Of a stretch of 64,000 nt of DNA, positions 48,858 to 59,052 are shown one piece after another (the stretch's first letter is position 1; each line of letters starts with the position of its first letter). The DNA lies in the NCBI GenBank assembly GCA_036785705.1, contig JAWUZG010000333.1, positions 62,001 to 126,000 of the forward strand, written 5' to 3'. Source of the DNA: Acanthornis magna (lineage: Eukaryota; Chordata; Aves; Passeriformes; Acanthizidae). Position numbers and translations under genes: made by a program. The notes beneath the pieces are model-generated. The model was not told the DNA's origin. It saw only the letters and a list, made by a program, of their open reading frames with translations, and ran no database searches.

Positions 48858-51293
48858 GCTCCTAAATTTTTTGTGTAAGAAATCAAAGAGTTCATGTTAA
48901 AATGATGTCCTGACCTAAGGACAGGGCTCTGTACAATGTGTGAGCGCAATGACACACAGAACTCCTCTCTGAGACAGGCTGAAGGACCAAGCCTGATCAT
49001 TTCCCCCATAGGAACAGAACCTACAGGAGCCACAGCAGTGTCTGCTCCCTGCCATACTGAAACCCACAGTTTCTTATAACCTTGATCTGTGACATGTGAC
49101 TACAGCCTGGGGATAAAAATCAGTTTCATGCCTCCTCTTTCACTGTATTTTAACACATTCACTTGCAGCAAGACTTGCTCAAGCCGAAAAGGAAAGACAA
49201 GACAGAAGACAGATTCATCTTCACCTGAATTTAGGAATGCAACTGAGGGACTTGATAGCGAAACGTCCCCCAGAGCTCTCCTGGACAGGTACTCATGTCC
49301 CAAGAGTAAATTAGTCCACCCACAATCAGCTTCAATAAAAAAAAAGAGAAAAAAACAGAATTATCAATTGCTTGAATTTGACACAAATTAACACTATCCA
49401 AAACAAAATATTGTAATATATATTTTTGGTAGACATTATTGTCTTTTACTGCTTTATAATGCATTTACATTTTTAATAAAATTCTGGATACATATCTATG
49501 CATAAAATTTCCTTCAGTTTTTTTATTAAGTCTAATAAAAATTCATTATATATTCATGCAATTCCAGGAAACTTACCAATTATTATGGTTGAACCTAGCC
49601 TGCAATATTTAATACTCATAAAATATGTTCATTCATGATCATCAGTACACATAACATCAAAACAAAACCAAAATTTTCTGTATGTGGGCTTCTTTTGTAA
49701 AATAAATGCTTTAACCTCTCAGGTGCAGTGAGACACCAGAGGAGATAAAATCTGAAGCAGCTTTGTTATTTTTAGCTTAATTATGGCTCACCTCTGAAGG
49801 AAGGTAATGAAAAAGAAAGGAGAGTTTCAGAGGATAGAAACACTGGAGCTTAAGACAGACCCATTTTCTGGTTTTCTTTGAAAACCTATTTGAACAAGTT
49901 TGCTTGTGACAAAACCAAGGGGCAATGAATGCACAGCAGATCAGCCCTTCACACCAGCTGGAAGCAGCCTGTGTGCCCTCCCCCAGCCCCACAGCTTCCT
50001 CCTCCCAGCATCTTTCACATGAAACCCAAAATTCCCCTGCGGGACAGGCTTTTAATTGCCACCTTCCATTACTCATAACAACACTGGCTAAATGATGGGC
50101 CAAACTCTGCCATCACTTAATTCTAAATGCACCATTTCATTAAATTAAGGCAGAATCAAGATGTGGCACCGTATGTGTAGATTGTCTGTTCAGATTTTTG
50201 GCTATATATAGGAAGGAGGGGTTCAGTTCCTAAAGTTATGGCACTAAATCAGATGCCTGGGTTTCCTGATAGCATAATGTCAGTAAAATTTAGCACAGAT
50301 GCTCCGATTTCTCTGTGCAAGTCCCAATTAAAGAGCCTAGGATTGCATGGCATGTGGGACTCCTGATCCAACCATAAATTCATGCACATTCACGCCCCTG
50401 CTGAAAGTAATCGTGATTGTAAAATAGGATTTTGCCTCTAAAAATGAAGATGCTAATTTTGTGTGCCTGATACAATTCCTGCTGCCATTGCACCATGGTG
50501 GGAGCCACATTCTTTCACAATTATTTCCTCATCTCTGCTCCGCTTTCCTTTCTTCTTACTGAGTACATGACTGAGTGTGTGCTGATCCACAAACCCCAGT
50601 AACTCAGAGCTCATGAAAACTGATCCCTTGCAGTGCCTCAACTACCATCATAAATAACTTGGATTTAGAGCCTGTTGCAAAGTAACAACACTGCCAAGTA
50701 TTAAGCTAATAATTAATTAGCTGAGTTTAAAAGTAGTCACTCTTCAACTTAATAAATTGTAACTGGTGGAAACAGAGTCAAAGTCCACCTCTAATAAGAG
50801 ATATACTACACTGCCATACATGTAACTGTTCAATACAACTCAAAATGTGCCAGTTAAGTATCCCTGAGTATATCAATTTAGTTATCTGGATTATTTACTA
50901 CTGCAGGATGTGTCACTTTGGTACTATTCATATTACTCACCTTTACTGTGTATACATTTCATATTCAATGAAAACCTATATTTATGAAATGATTAAGTGA
51001 TACAGGATCTCTAAGGCCCCTTACACAGTAAAATACTTTGATAGCATATGGTCTGACATACAATTATTTTACTCTTTGATTTATTTATATGCTGTAAACT
51101 AAAAATATTTAGAAAGTTATCTTCTAGATTGTGAATAACGGTCTATAAGAATCTGGCATTATTGTTATTTTATTCAGGAAACTACTATTATACACAGTCT
51201 TGTCTCAGATATGTTGCTCCATTTGTATGACTTTACCATTTTATATTAATACACCTAGAGCAGTTTAGGGTTTCATTTAGGTCTATTTAACTG

Positions 51294-51311
51294 TTTTTTT
51301 TTTTTTTTTTT
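51294..51311. repeat. T18 homopolymer
   Basis: Eighteen consecutive T residues followed by GGGGTGG. On the minus strand it is an A18 run lying about 30 nt after the donor of the 51341-51395 exon candidate. Confidence 0.9.
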
Positions 51312-51340
51312 GGGGTGGTGTATAAAGCAGCTTGACTCAC

Positions 51341-51395
51341 CTTCCATCTTTATTGGCATTTTTACAGAACAAAATTCGATGCCTACTCTATCAAT
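51341..51395 (-). CDS. Candidate coding exon (minus strand), 55 nt
   Basis: The donor ATGGAAG|GTGAGTC (GT from 51340) is strong. The acceptor TTACCTATCTGTGTGAAG (AG at 51397-51396) is moderate. The 55-nt segment is open from phase 0 to phase 1 and reads IDRVGIEFCSVKMPIKME; one CpG is retained (51377-51378). The other two frames contain stops. Its entry phase fits the exit phase of the 57908 exon candidate on the same strand, which is modest support for one transcript. I do not recognise the protein. A cryptic exon cannot be excluded at this length. Confidence 0.35.
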
Positions 51396-54300
51396 CTTCA
51401 CACAGATAGGTAATTTTTTTACTCACGATTTGTGTTGCCTTTGAAAGGCTGCACATTATTTACTTGTACATAAATGGTATGCCAGCCTGAGCCTCAAGGG
51501 AGGATTTCCTTACTTCAAAAATTTTACACTTTTGAAAAAACTACCTACGGAACACCATACACAATTGTGGGATGCCCAGTGCCCCTCAGTTCATCCCTTC
51601 AAAAAACAGAGGAGCTGGCAGAGGTGATGTGGTGAATTTTCAGACACAGTAGCTTGGAAATCAGCCCAGACTGCATCTGTGTCCTTGCAGTCTCCAGGAA
51701 GGCATTTTTCAATGGATGCTGTAGCCCTGGGCACAGTGCATTTGCTTGCAAAGTGATATCAAGAATCATATTTGCAACAAGTAAAACCTGAGCTGTATTG
51801 ATATCCTAATACACTGCAGAATGACTCCTGAAAGTAATTTTCTGAGTTTTAAGACTGTTGAAAGCTAACAGCAAACTTCTAGAACATAAATAATACTTTT
51901 TTAACTTGTTGCAAATGCACAGTGATACCTTTCCACAAAGAATGCTGCCTTTTAAGATCAATTTTAATGCATTCGAAATATATTCAAATTTCTGTAGGAG
52001 AGAGTATTGAATTCTACTAGCAGTTTTCCTGTCCTGGGGGAATATGCCCAGAATCTTCTTCATTTCATATCAGGGAGACCATATAAATTAGAAAAATAGG
52101 AGACAATAGACTAAATTCTTAATAGTCACATAGTGCATATGCATTATTTACAAGGCAAAAGGGTTAAGTATTAGAAAAGTTGAAACCAGCTTCCATACTA
52201 AAGAAAGGGATATTTGAGATAAGATTACGTGACTCCAATACTAATCTTTTAGGTATTTTAAATTCAAATTCTATTCAGTAGAAAACACTGTAGATCATTG
52301 TATATTTATGAACAGTAGCCAAAAACACCTCTTCAATTTTATCATTAATAGAGTTGGAATAGGTCAAAATCAACTTAAATTAAGAGGATTGAATGAAAGA
52401 ACAAAGGCTTGTAAATTCAAATTCTTTTGTTTGTAAAGCCTGATTAGAAAAACATGTAACAAAAAATTACCCCAAATTGCAAACATCTTATGAAAAAGAC
52501 CATCACTGGTTTACTAGGTTTGGACCTGTCACATTGGTTTCTGAGCAGGCACCTTCAAAACCACATGACCTCTCCAGTGGAAGGGAGAGAATTACAGTTT
52601 CCACACGCAGATTTTGACTCACTCTGTTGTTGCAGCACAAGAACTTTGTTTCGGTCACACAAAGTGTTTGACCAACTCTGTCTCTTACAGACATCACAGA
52701 GTAGAAGGGATCTTTGGCATGCCAGGATGAGGCTAAACCTCTGCTTTAGTAAGCTGCTAAAAATGAGGTAGTACAATGTCACTGAGAGGTGGGAGAGGCA
52801 CAGTGTTTCTCTTATGGAGACAGTGCAAAGTCCATTCTCGAGTCTTCCTGGCAGCACACCTGGAAAACCAAAAACAACCCAAGAGCACTAAGAAGGAATC
52901 ACCAAAGGTCAAGTCAGCACCTGTCTCCTCCAGCTTTGTGAGGCAGCCCAGGTGCCCTCTTCCTTCTGAGTGATGTACCCTGCAAAGCACTCAACTCACT
53001 GCCCACTGCACTTTGTCCTCCAGTTTCACCAAATGAAGTTTTTTTCAAAGAAGACCAACACAAAACAATAGTACTCAAACACCTAACACTGAAATATTTA
53101 CTCTCGTTTCTGTTGCACTAATTGTCATCCTTTGATATGCTTGCTTTAAGCAAGAAAACTTCTGTGAAGCTAGTAGAATAGCCAAGTCTCTATTTTCAAA
53201 CACTGCTATTCCTAAATATTTACAGTATAAAAGGCCTGACATGCAATCTATCCTGGGAAAGTGTCAGACAACAACCTGCAACATATTAAAATTTTGTTCA
53301 TTATTGCATAAACCATCAAATGCCAAGTACCTCACTTCAAAGAAAATAAATCATTAAAATCCATTCTAGCTTCCTAGTCCTCCAAAAGTCTCCTTAACAG
53401 ATCTATCGTGCCACCACAAGAGAGAAGCCACAGATGGCTTCATGCTACAGACGTTGCTCACCATCTACTGCTAGAACATTTTTGTGTCATTCTCTGCCTC
53501 CCCACAAAATGTCCCAGCCTGGTGAAGATCAGATACAGAGATCAACAAAAGCTAGAACAACACTGGTGGTGATGCTATACATTATTTACTCATTTTAAAA
53601 AAAGAAAAAAATACTGCGAAGCTTACAGCAAATAGCACTGCTGACCCTCTTCACCAGTAAGTAGGACCTCTGGAGGTACCAGGGCAAAGTGCTGAGCAGC
53701 AGTGCCTTGGAAGAAGTGAAGAGCAAGGGAGCAGCACCAAGACAGTGTCTTCCCTCTCTTTCTCCCCAGCACCACTAGGTAAGAACAGGGACTGAAGGAT
53801 TCTCCAAGTGCCTTGAAAACAACCAGAACTGACCTGAAGAGCTTTGCCTTTGTGGTGAAGCTCTTCAGCTAAACACATGCAAAGGCAGGGACTCTGTTTT
53901 CATGCTGGAGTTGGGCATCCCCTGGGAGAGCTCAGGATGACCCATGTGGCACTCAGGGGGTCACTACTGCAACATTCTCTTTAACACACAGAGCAACTTT
54001 AAAAGAATTTCTGTCTTAGGGAGTGGGCTTTTCATTTTGCAATGAATGAAAATAACTTGTGCTACTGTTTCAACACAGGAGAATCTATAATATAAATTGG
54101 TACTCTTAGCTGCCATGATATTCTATTTATCCATATAATTTTACATCTTCTTACAAACTCTTCTGTAACATCATTTTATCATGCATTCCTACCAGTGTGA
54201 GAATGCCTTCTATTGAATGACTTTCAGATTTTGGTTTTTACTGTTCAGAACAGGGAAAATCTTGTTTGTTCAAAATTAATTTTTAAAAAATTTTAAAAAT

Positions 54301-55549
54301 AAACTGAAATATCACTATTCCATATTAAAAACAAAATCAGTTTGTATTTTTGTTATGAATAGCTGATGAAAATCAGTAGCTCTACTAAAAAGGTGTCTCT
54401 ACTTCATGGACATGTAGAATTCAAGAAAACATGAGACACTCTTCGTTACATGCACATGAGGTAATAACACTCATACTTGTGTATCAAATAAATTACTAGA
54501 GAGATATAAAGACTATTTATATTTTAACACACATGTTGCATAACAGCTAGTTAGTTAGATGGAAAACCTCCTGGTCTCTCTTCAATCCATAGGATCAAAA
54601 ATATTTTCCTAATTAGTAAGTAAAATCATAACAGTTTTGAGGAAATTTCTGCTGCGCTAATATGGAAATCTTTCATTCCCTAAAGATGAAAGTTTTATGT
54701 GGTAAATAAATGTAGAACTTGTAGTCATAACAATGTAAGAAGTGAAAATGCCTAAGATGCAAGAAGACTTGTCCTAATGTGCCCATTAGTCATTTGTTTG
54801 AAAGCATTTCATTCTTCCCCTCCCCTTTTAATGCATATTGCACAACATTAGCATTGCTCCATATGAAATGGCTAATAGTTCAGGATTCTTGAAGTAATTT
54901 TAAATCAAACTCTTCTGGAAGCTTCTTTCCTTTCTTTTCTTAAAATACTGCTTAATTTTGGAAAACAAGCAGCATGGTATGATACAACAGCATCCGCAAA
55001 ACTAAGGCGAAAACCCCACTCAATCAGCCCATGTAAACCCCTATGACTACCTACTCCTGCAAGCTAACTGCACATTCCACGTATTTGGTTCACAGATTAA
55101 AACATTTGACAAACAGGCACATGTTAAATAGACATGGTTTAGCTCCTCAACAGGACATAGCATAACACACTATGCATTGTGGAAGAAGACAGAGCAGAAG
55201 GAGACAGAAGCAGCAAAGAGACCAAACCAGGATGTTCTTCTGAGATGTCTGAAGCCAGACCTGCCCTGCCTGGCAGGGAAAACACCTTCTCATCATGTGG
55301 TTTCACAGGCTGAAGAATCTTCCAGGTCCTAAGAAATTCAAGTATGCATCTACATTTAACTTGGTTGTAAAATAAAATAATAGCAAATTAAATCCTACAG
55401 TGCTGCCCCTCATTACTGCCCTGCACTATCAGTGTTCTATCACAAAGTGTATCTTGGCACATGCATGGCACATGCACATGTGTATCTACAGATTGATTCT
55501 TTGTGAGGCTTTGTGACCTCTAAGAAGCATTTGTTTCTACTGCCCACAG
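51396..55549. other. Unique DNA, no gene seen
   Basis: AT-rich with chance frames (52490-52990 on both strands). 52555-53030 and 53640-53960 are slightly GC-richer without exon signals. GGCACATGCA is repeated near 55457 and 55467. Confidence 0.45.
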
Positions 55550-55617
55550 GCATGCAATGTGCTTTGCCTGTGCTTATTCGCCCTGAAATCCAGCACTCCC
55601 GAGGCTACAGCACCACT
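55550..55617 (+). CDS. Candidate short exon, 68 nt
   Basis: The acceptor TTTGTTTCTACTGCCCACAG (AG at 55548-55549) and donor CACCACT|GTAAGG (GT at 55618) are both good. Two frames are open; the more protein-like one (phase 1 to 0) reads MQCALPVLIRPEIQHSRGYS. Two CpGs are retained (55579-55580 and 55600-55601). It lies beyond the polyA site of the other plus-strand candidate, so it would belong to a different transcript or be non-coding. Family unknown. Confidence 0.3.
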
Positions 55618-55741
55618 GTAAGGTCTGCAACTTACCAACCCATTCCACATAGGATGTCTCAAATGATTACTAGATATTATTTTGGGCAACTCTACAGAGA
55701 GCCTTATTTTTACATAATATTACCACATCTCATAAAATAAT

Positions 55742-55775
55742 AAAATCATTAAGGCTGGAAAAGATTATGCCCCTG
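55742..55775 (-). mobile_element. Possible CR1 3' remnant
   Basis: AAAATCATTAAGGCTGGAAAAGA on the plus strand resembles the antisense CR1 tip (AGAATCATTAAGGTTGGAAAAGACC). Only about 30 bp are recognisable and the following sequence is unlike CR1. Confidence 0.4.
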
Positions 55776-55978
55776 TCATGACTTCCTGTTATTTATGATT
55801 TCTGTTATTTTCCTGCCTTCATTTTAGATTTTACTCTAGCTGCCCTTTCCAAACCAATTTTCATATAACTGGACATTTTAGCACATATTTCATTTGCTTG
55901 CAGGTGTCAAGGAAGTGGAGTCAGAAAGAGCATGATTTTTGTTGTTCAAGACACAGATGTACCCACTTCCAGAGAATA

Positions 55979-56079
55979 ATTCCTTCCTTCCTTCCTTCCG
56001 CACCATTCCTTCCTTCCGCACCATTCCTTCCTTCCTTCCTTCCGCACCATTCCTTCCTTCCTTCCTTCCTTCCTTCCCC
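55979..56079. repeat. (TTCC)n microsatellite with GCACCA interruptions
   Basis: TTCC units are interrupted three times by GCACCA (near 56000, 56018 and 56044), giving a higher-order TTCC-GCACCA pattern. The last block is the longest (about seven TTCC units) and ends in CCCC. The plus strand is pure pyrimidine except at the interruptions. It should be length-polymorphic. Open frames across it are artefacts. Confidence 0.95.
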
Positions 56080-57159
56080 TTGATTTACTTTCTTTTCAGC
56101 CTTTCCTGTATTTGGCAATATTTTTCTTCTACTACACGTGTTTAAAGAAATCAGAAACAAAAACGCAGTAGCAGATTTCTGAAGCCTCCTTTTCCCAGTG
56201 TCACCTAGCCTGAATTAATTGTAGATATCTTGATCACTTTTCCATTTCCACACAGATTTCTGCTTTCTACTTATTTCCGTATTCTCTGTATCATTTCCTT
56301 CTCTTTTGTCAATTCTTTTTCTCTCATCATTGGCCCCTGACACCACCTCATTCCATTCAGTTCAATACTTCATTCAGCATATTAGTGACAAAAGACATAA
56401 ACAAGTGGCTTTTCCCTCTCAAAAAAGATGTCACTGTTAACAGGCACTTTAATAGACAATTTAGAGACACTGTGTGAACAAGGATTACTGACCTTTCTCA
56501 CATGCAACTTGTTAATGAAAATTATCGGTGTAGAGAAACTTTTTCTGGGGTATCAAGACCACTTATGATGATGTATGTACAGTGCATTATATTTGATTCA
56601 CACTCCTAGATTTTAAGCTTACTGCAGAAAGGCTCTTTTTCGGAGTGATCATTACTCATGCAAAATACCTCATATGGCTTTGCAGAACCTGAAAATCTAT
56701 ATGAATTGCCATCAGAACTCCTGCTTAGCATGAAACAACAGTTGCTGTTCCGGAGGAACAAAAAGTTACTCCTCAGGCTTTCAGCACATGTTTTTAGTAG
56801 TAGAGCATCTTCCTCAGTGGCCTATCTTTTCTCAGGCTTGTCCTGAAAATCCTACATTCTTTAACCAGCATAGGATCAACGTCAGAAATTATTAAACTTG
56901 CTTCCTCAGCATCATAGCACTTCCCCAGAAACTCCAACTGCTGTCAGCAGTACAAGCTTTAAAGGCACCTGAGTAGACTGCCGGCAGTTTTATGAGAGAG
57001 AAAAAAAGATGATAAGCAAACACTTCTCAGCCAGACCTACCTTGTCCAACTCTTTTTCATATCAAAGCTAAAAAAAAGTTCAAAAACCCTGTCACCATTT
57101 CAGCTAATCAAATTCTGTGGTTGCTGGCGTGTGTGTGCACACACTGACCTCTACAATGT
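56080..57159. other. Unique DNA, no gene seen
   Basis: A strong acceptor-like ACTTTCTTTTCAG ends at about 56099, just after the microsatellite, but no matching donor follows. The remainder is AT-rich and featureless. Confidence 0.4.
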
Positions 57160-57900
57160 CATGACTTTCAGGTTGCTCATTGATTTCCAGGAATCAAAAA
57201 TGCGATGTAAATAAGGAATTGCGAGTCAATTAGCTCTTATCATGAGCTCACAGTCTGCGGCAATGGGATGACACGCGGCTCTGCATAACAATTGGAAACA
57301 AGGCTTTTCCAGCCAGGTAAATGTCCTCAAAGGCAAGACGTGTCCCCTTTCACAAAAAGAGATGCAGTCAGCAACATGATTAAAGCCTCTGCACATGATA
57401 CAGGACTGATTTTAACATTTGTCAGCAATTTCACATGGTATGAGCCCTCCCTTCCCACTTATCCTGTACATGAGATACCAGTGTAATCACAGTTTCAGTC
57501 TGCACACAGAAGGAAAGCTTTTCTTTCCCTCCTTATTACTCTTCAATTCCATCACTGCCAGCTAACTGTAATGAAACTATTTGGAGCTTCTTTAAAATGC
57601 CTATCATTTACCATATGTTCATTTAATTTTTAAGAGACGGCTATATCGTGCAAGTCGCAATTTTTCGCCTACCAATATATGCCATTAAAACGAATATTCA
57701 TGTGGCATCACCTACCAGAGTCATTAAAAGGCTTGTAAACATAGCCCAGCAGTGCCTCTGGCACTCTTAAATGATGAACTTTAACTCTCTGTCTGCAAGT
57801 GCTAATCTCAGTATCAACAGAAAAATAAATTATTGGCATCAATTATCATAGTTTAGCAGTTTCATCAGCAAATTGGGATTTTTATAGTACCTCCAGCATG
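57160..57900. promoter_or_regulatory. Candidate highly conserved non-coding element(s)
   Basis: About ten CpGs are retained in AT-rich DNA (TGCGATG, TTGCGAGTC, TGCGGC, ACACGCGGC, GACGTGTCC, GACGGC, ATCGTGC, GTCGCAA, TTCGCC and AAACGAAT). Homeodomain, SOX and POU-like motifs are interleaved (GAGTCAATTAGCTC, ACAATTGGAAAC, TTAAAACGAATATTCATG, ATTGGCATCAATTATCATAG). No frame or repeat explains it. CpG survival in AT-rich sequence is a known hallmark of ultraconserved vertebrate enhancers. It lies immediately downstream (minus sense) of the 57908 exon candidate, so it would be intronic to that gene. Conservation is inferred from texture only. Confidence 0.45.
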
Positions 57901-57907
57901 CACTTAC

Positions 57908-57940
57908 CTTTATTAAAACTCGTTCAGATGTTACCCTTGA
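57908..57940 (-). CDS. Candidate short coding exon (minus strand), 33 nt (or 57 nt)
   Basis: A very strong donor TAAAG|GTAAGTGC (GT from 57907) follows a frame reading SRVTSERVLIK, with CpGs at 57921 and 57943. The proposed acceptor is GTTTTGTGTTTGTGTGGACGAG (AG at 57942-57941), giving 33 nt in phase 0/0. A longer 57-nt version starts after TTTAAAG at 57965 and adds WFCVCVDE; an in-frame TAA lies further upstream. Only this frame is open for the 33 nt. The exit phase fits the 51341-51395 candidate. A 33-nt in-frame exon is typical of neuronal micro-exons, but no gene was recognised. Confidence 0.38.
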
Positions 57941-58070
57941 CTCGTCCACACAAACACAAAACCACTTTAAATACATTGTAATTTTTGTTTATAGATTTCA
58001 TGTAATTGTCATTATCAGAAAGGAAACCTTATTTTTTTAATTACAGAAATTTTACCATTTATTATCTTAA

Positions 58071-58735
58071 ATCACAGAATCATAGAATGGCTTGGTTGGA
58101 AGAGACCTTAAAGATCATTTAATTCCAACCACCTTGACATGAGCAGGGACACTTTCCACTAGACCAGGTTGTTCAAACCCTCACTTAACCTGGGCTTTTA
58201 CACTTTCAGGGATGGGACATACACACCTTTTCTGGGAAAACTGTTCCAGTGCCTCACCATCCTCCCAGTAGAGAATTTCTTTCTCATATCTAATCAAAAT
58301 CTACTCTCTTTCAGTTTAAAGACATTTCCCCTTGGAAAAAGCCCTTCTTTGTATTTCTTAGGCTCCCTTTAGGTCTTGGAAGGCTGCAACAAGATCTCCC
58401 CAAGGCCACCTCTTCCCCAGGCTGAACAATCCCAATTCTCTTTGTCTTTCTTCACAGAAGTGCTCCATCCCTCTGATCATCTCTGTGGTGCTCTTTGGAC
58501 TCACTCCAACAGGTCCAAGTCCTTGCTGTGCTCAGAACCCCAGAGCTGGATGCAGCACCCCAGCTGGGGTCTCACCAAAGGAGAGGGGCAGAATCCCCTC
58601 CCTCACCCCACTGGCCACTCTCTCTTTGATGCAGCTCAGGGTATTTTTGATTTTCTTGGCTGGCTCATATCCAGCCTCACATCCACCAGCACCCCCAAGT
58701 CCTTCTCCCCAGGGCTGCTCTCAGCCTGTTCACAT
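58071..58735 (-). mobile_element. CR1 LINE, ~665 bp 3' portion
   Basis: The best repeat in the window. The plus strand begins ATCACAGAATCATAGAATGG and continues through TTGGTTGGAAGAGACC, AAGATCAT, CAGGTTGTTCAAA, CTCCCAGTAGAGAA, AAGCCCTTCTTTG, GATCTCCCCAAGGCC, CAGGCTGAACAATCCC, AAGTGCTCCATCCCTCTGAT, CAGCACCCCAGCTGGGG, CTCACCAAAGGAGAGGGGCAG and ATGCAGCTCAGGGTA to CCCCAGGGCTGCTCTCAGCC. This is the full order of an antisense CR1 3' end, so the element is on the minus strand, 3' tip at 58071. It is 5'-truncated, as most CR1 copies are. Frames of 67-129 codons inside it are not avian genes. Confidence 0.95.
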
Positions 58736-58987
58736 GAGGTACTGCAGAACTTGAGTCTGAAATAAAGGCTCTATTGCCTTCCCTTTTGTGGAAATTTCTC
58801 AGTGTAAAGGCCAATCAAACAGTTTGTGTGTGGGAAAAGTGAGAACTGATAGCTGATTAAGAGTTGTGTTGTTCAGAGTGTTCTACCCCGGCTTGTCCTT
58901 ATACAATCAGTGTACAGGGGAACACACCCGAAGATCATATGGAATGAAAAGGTGCTGCCATTCCACACCCACAACATTTGGGGTGAG

Positions 58988-59052
58988 CCTCGCCCAACCT
59001 GACCTTGAACATGTCCAGGGCATCCACCAGCTCTCTGGACAACAATCTCTGT
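58988..59052 (-). mobile_element. Second CR1 LINE fragment
   Basis: CTCGCCCAACCTGACCTTGA, then ACATGTCCAGGGCATCCACC and AGCTCTCTGGACAACA on the plus strand match the antisense CR1 3' segment (CCAACCTGGCCTTGAACA.TTCCAGGG..GGGGCATCCAC.ACTTCTCTGG.CAAC). It lies 250 bp beyond the larger copy, is in the same orientation and repeats a region already present there, so it is a separate insertion. A 184-codon plus frame (58866-59420) crosses it and is therefore discounted. Confidence 0.75.

Larger units (their letters stand above)
48421..51340. other. Unique DNA; possible conserved stretches
   Basis: There is a CpG cluster at 48837-48857 (listed). 49740-50760 contains many TAATTA/ATTAAT-like motifs and retains CpGs (50170, 50305, 50394, 50412 and 50540), possibly one or more enhancers. 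A minus-strand donor-like TAAAG|GTGAGTAA near 50940 has only a weak acceptor. An 18-T run lies at 51294-51311. Confidence 0.35.

Noticed and set aside
55898..56160. Repetitive peptide frames (FLPSAPFLPS-like and the complementary GRKEG-like)
   Set aside because: They are translations of the TTCC microsatellite.
56080..56160. Strong acceptor ACTTTCTTTTCAG as start of an exon
   Set aside because: No donor or sustained frame follows; noted only in connection with the microsatellite.
58376..58765. 129-codon plus frame
   Set aside because: It lies almost wholly in the antisense strand of the 58071-58735 CR1 copy.
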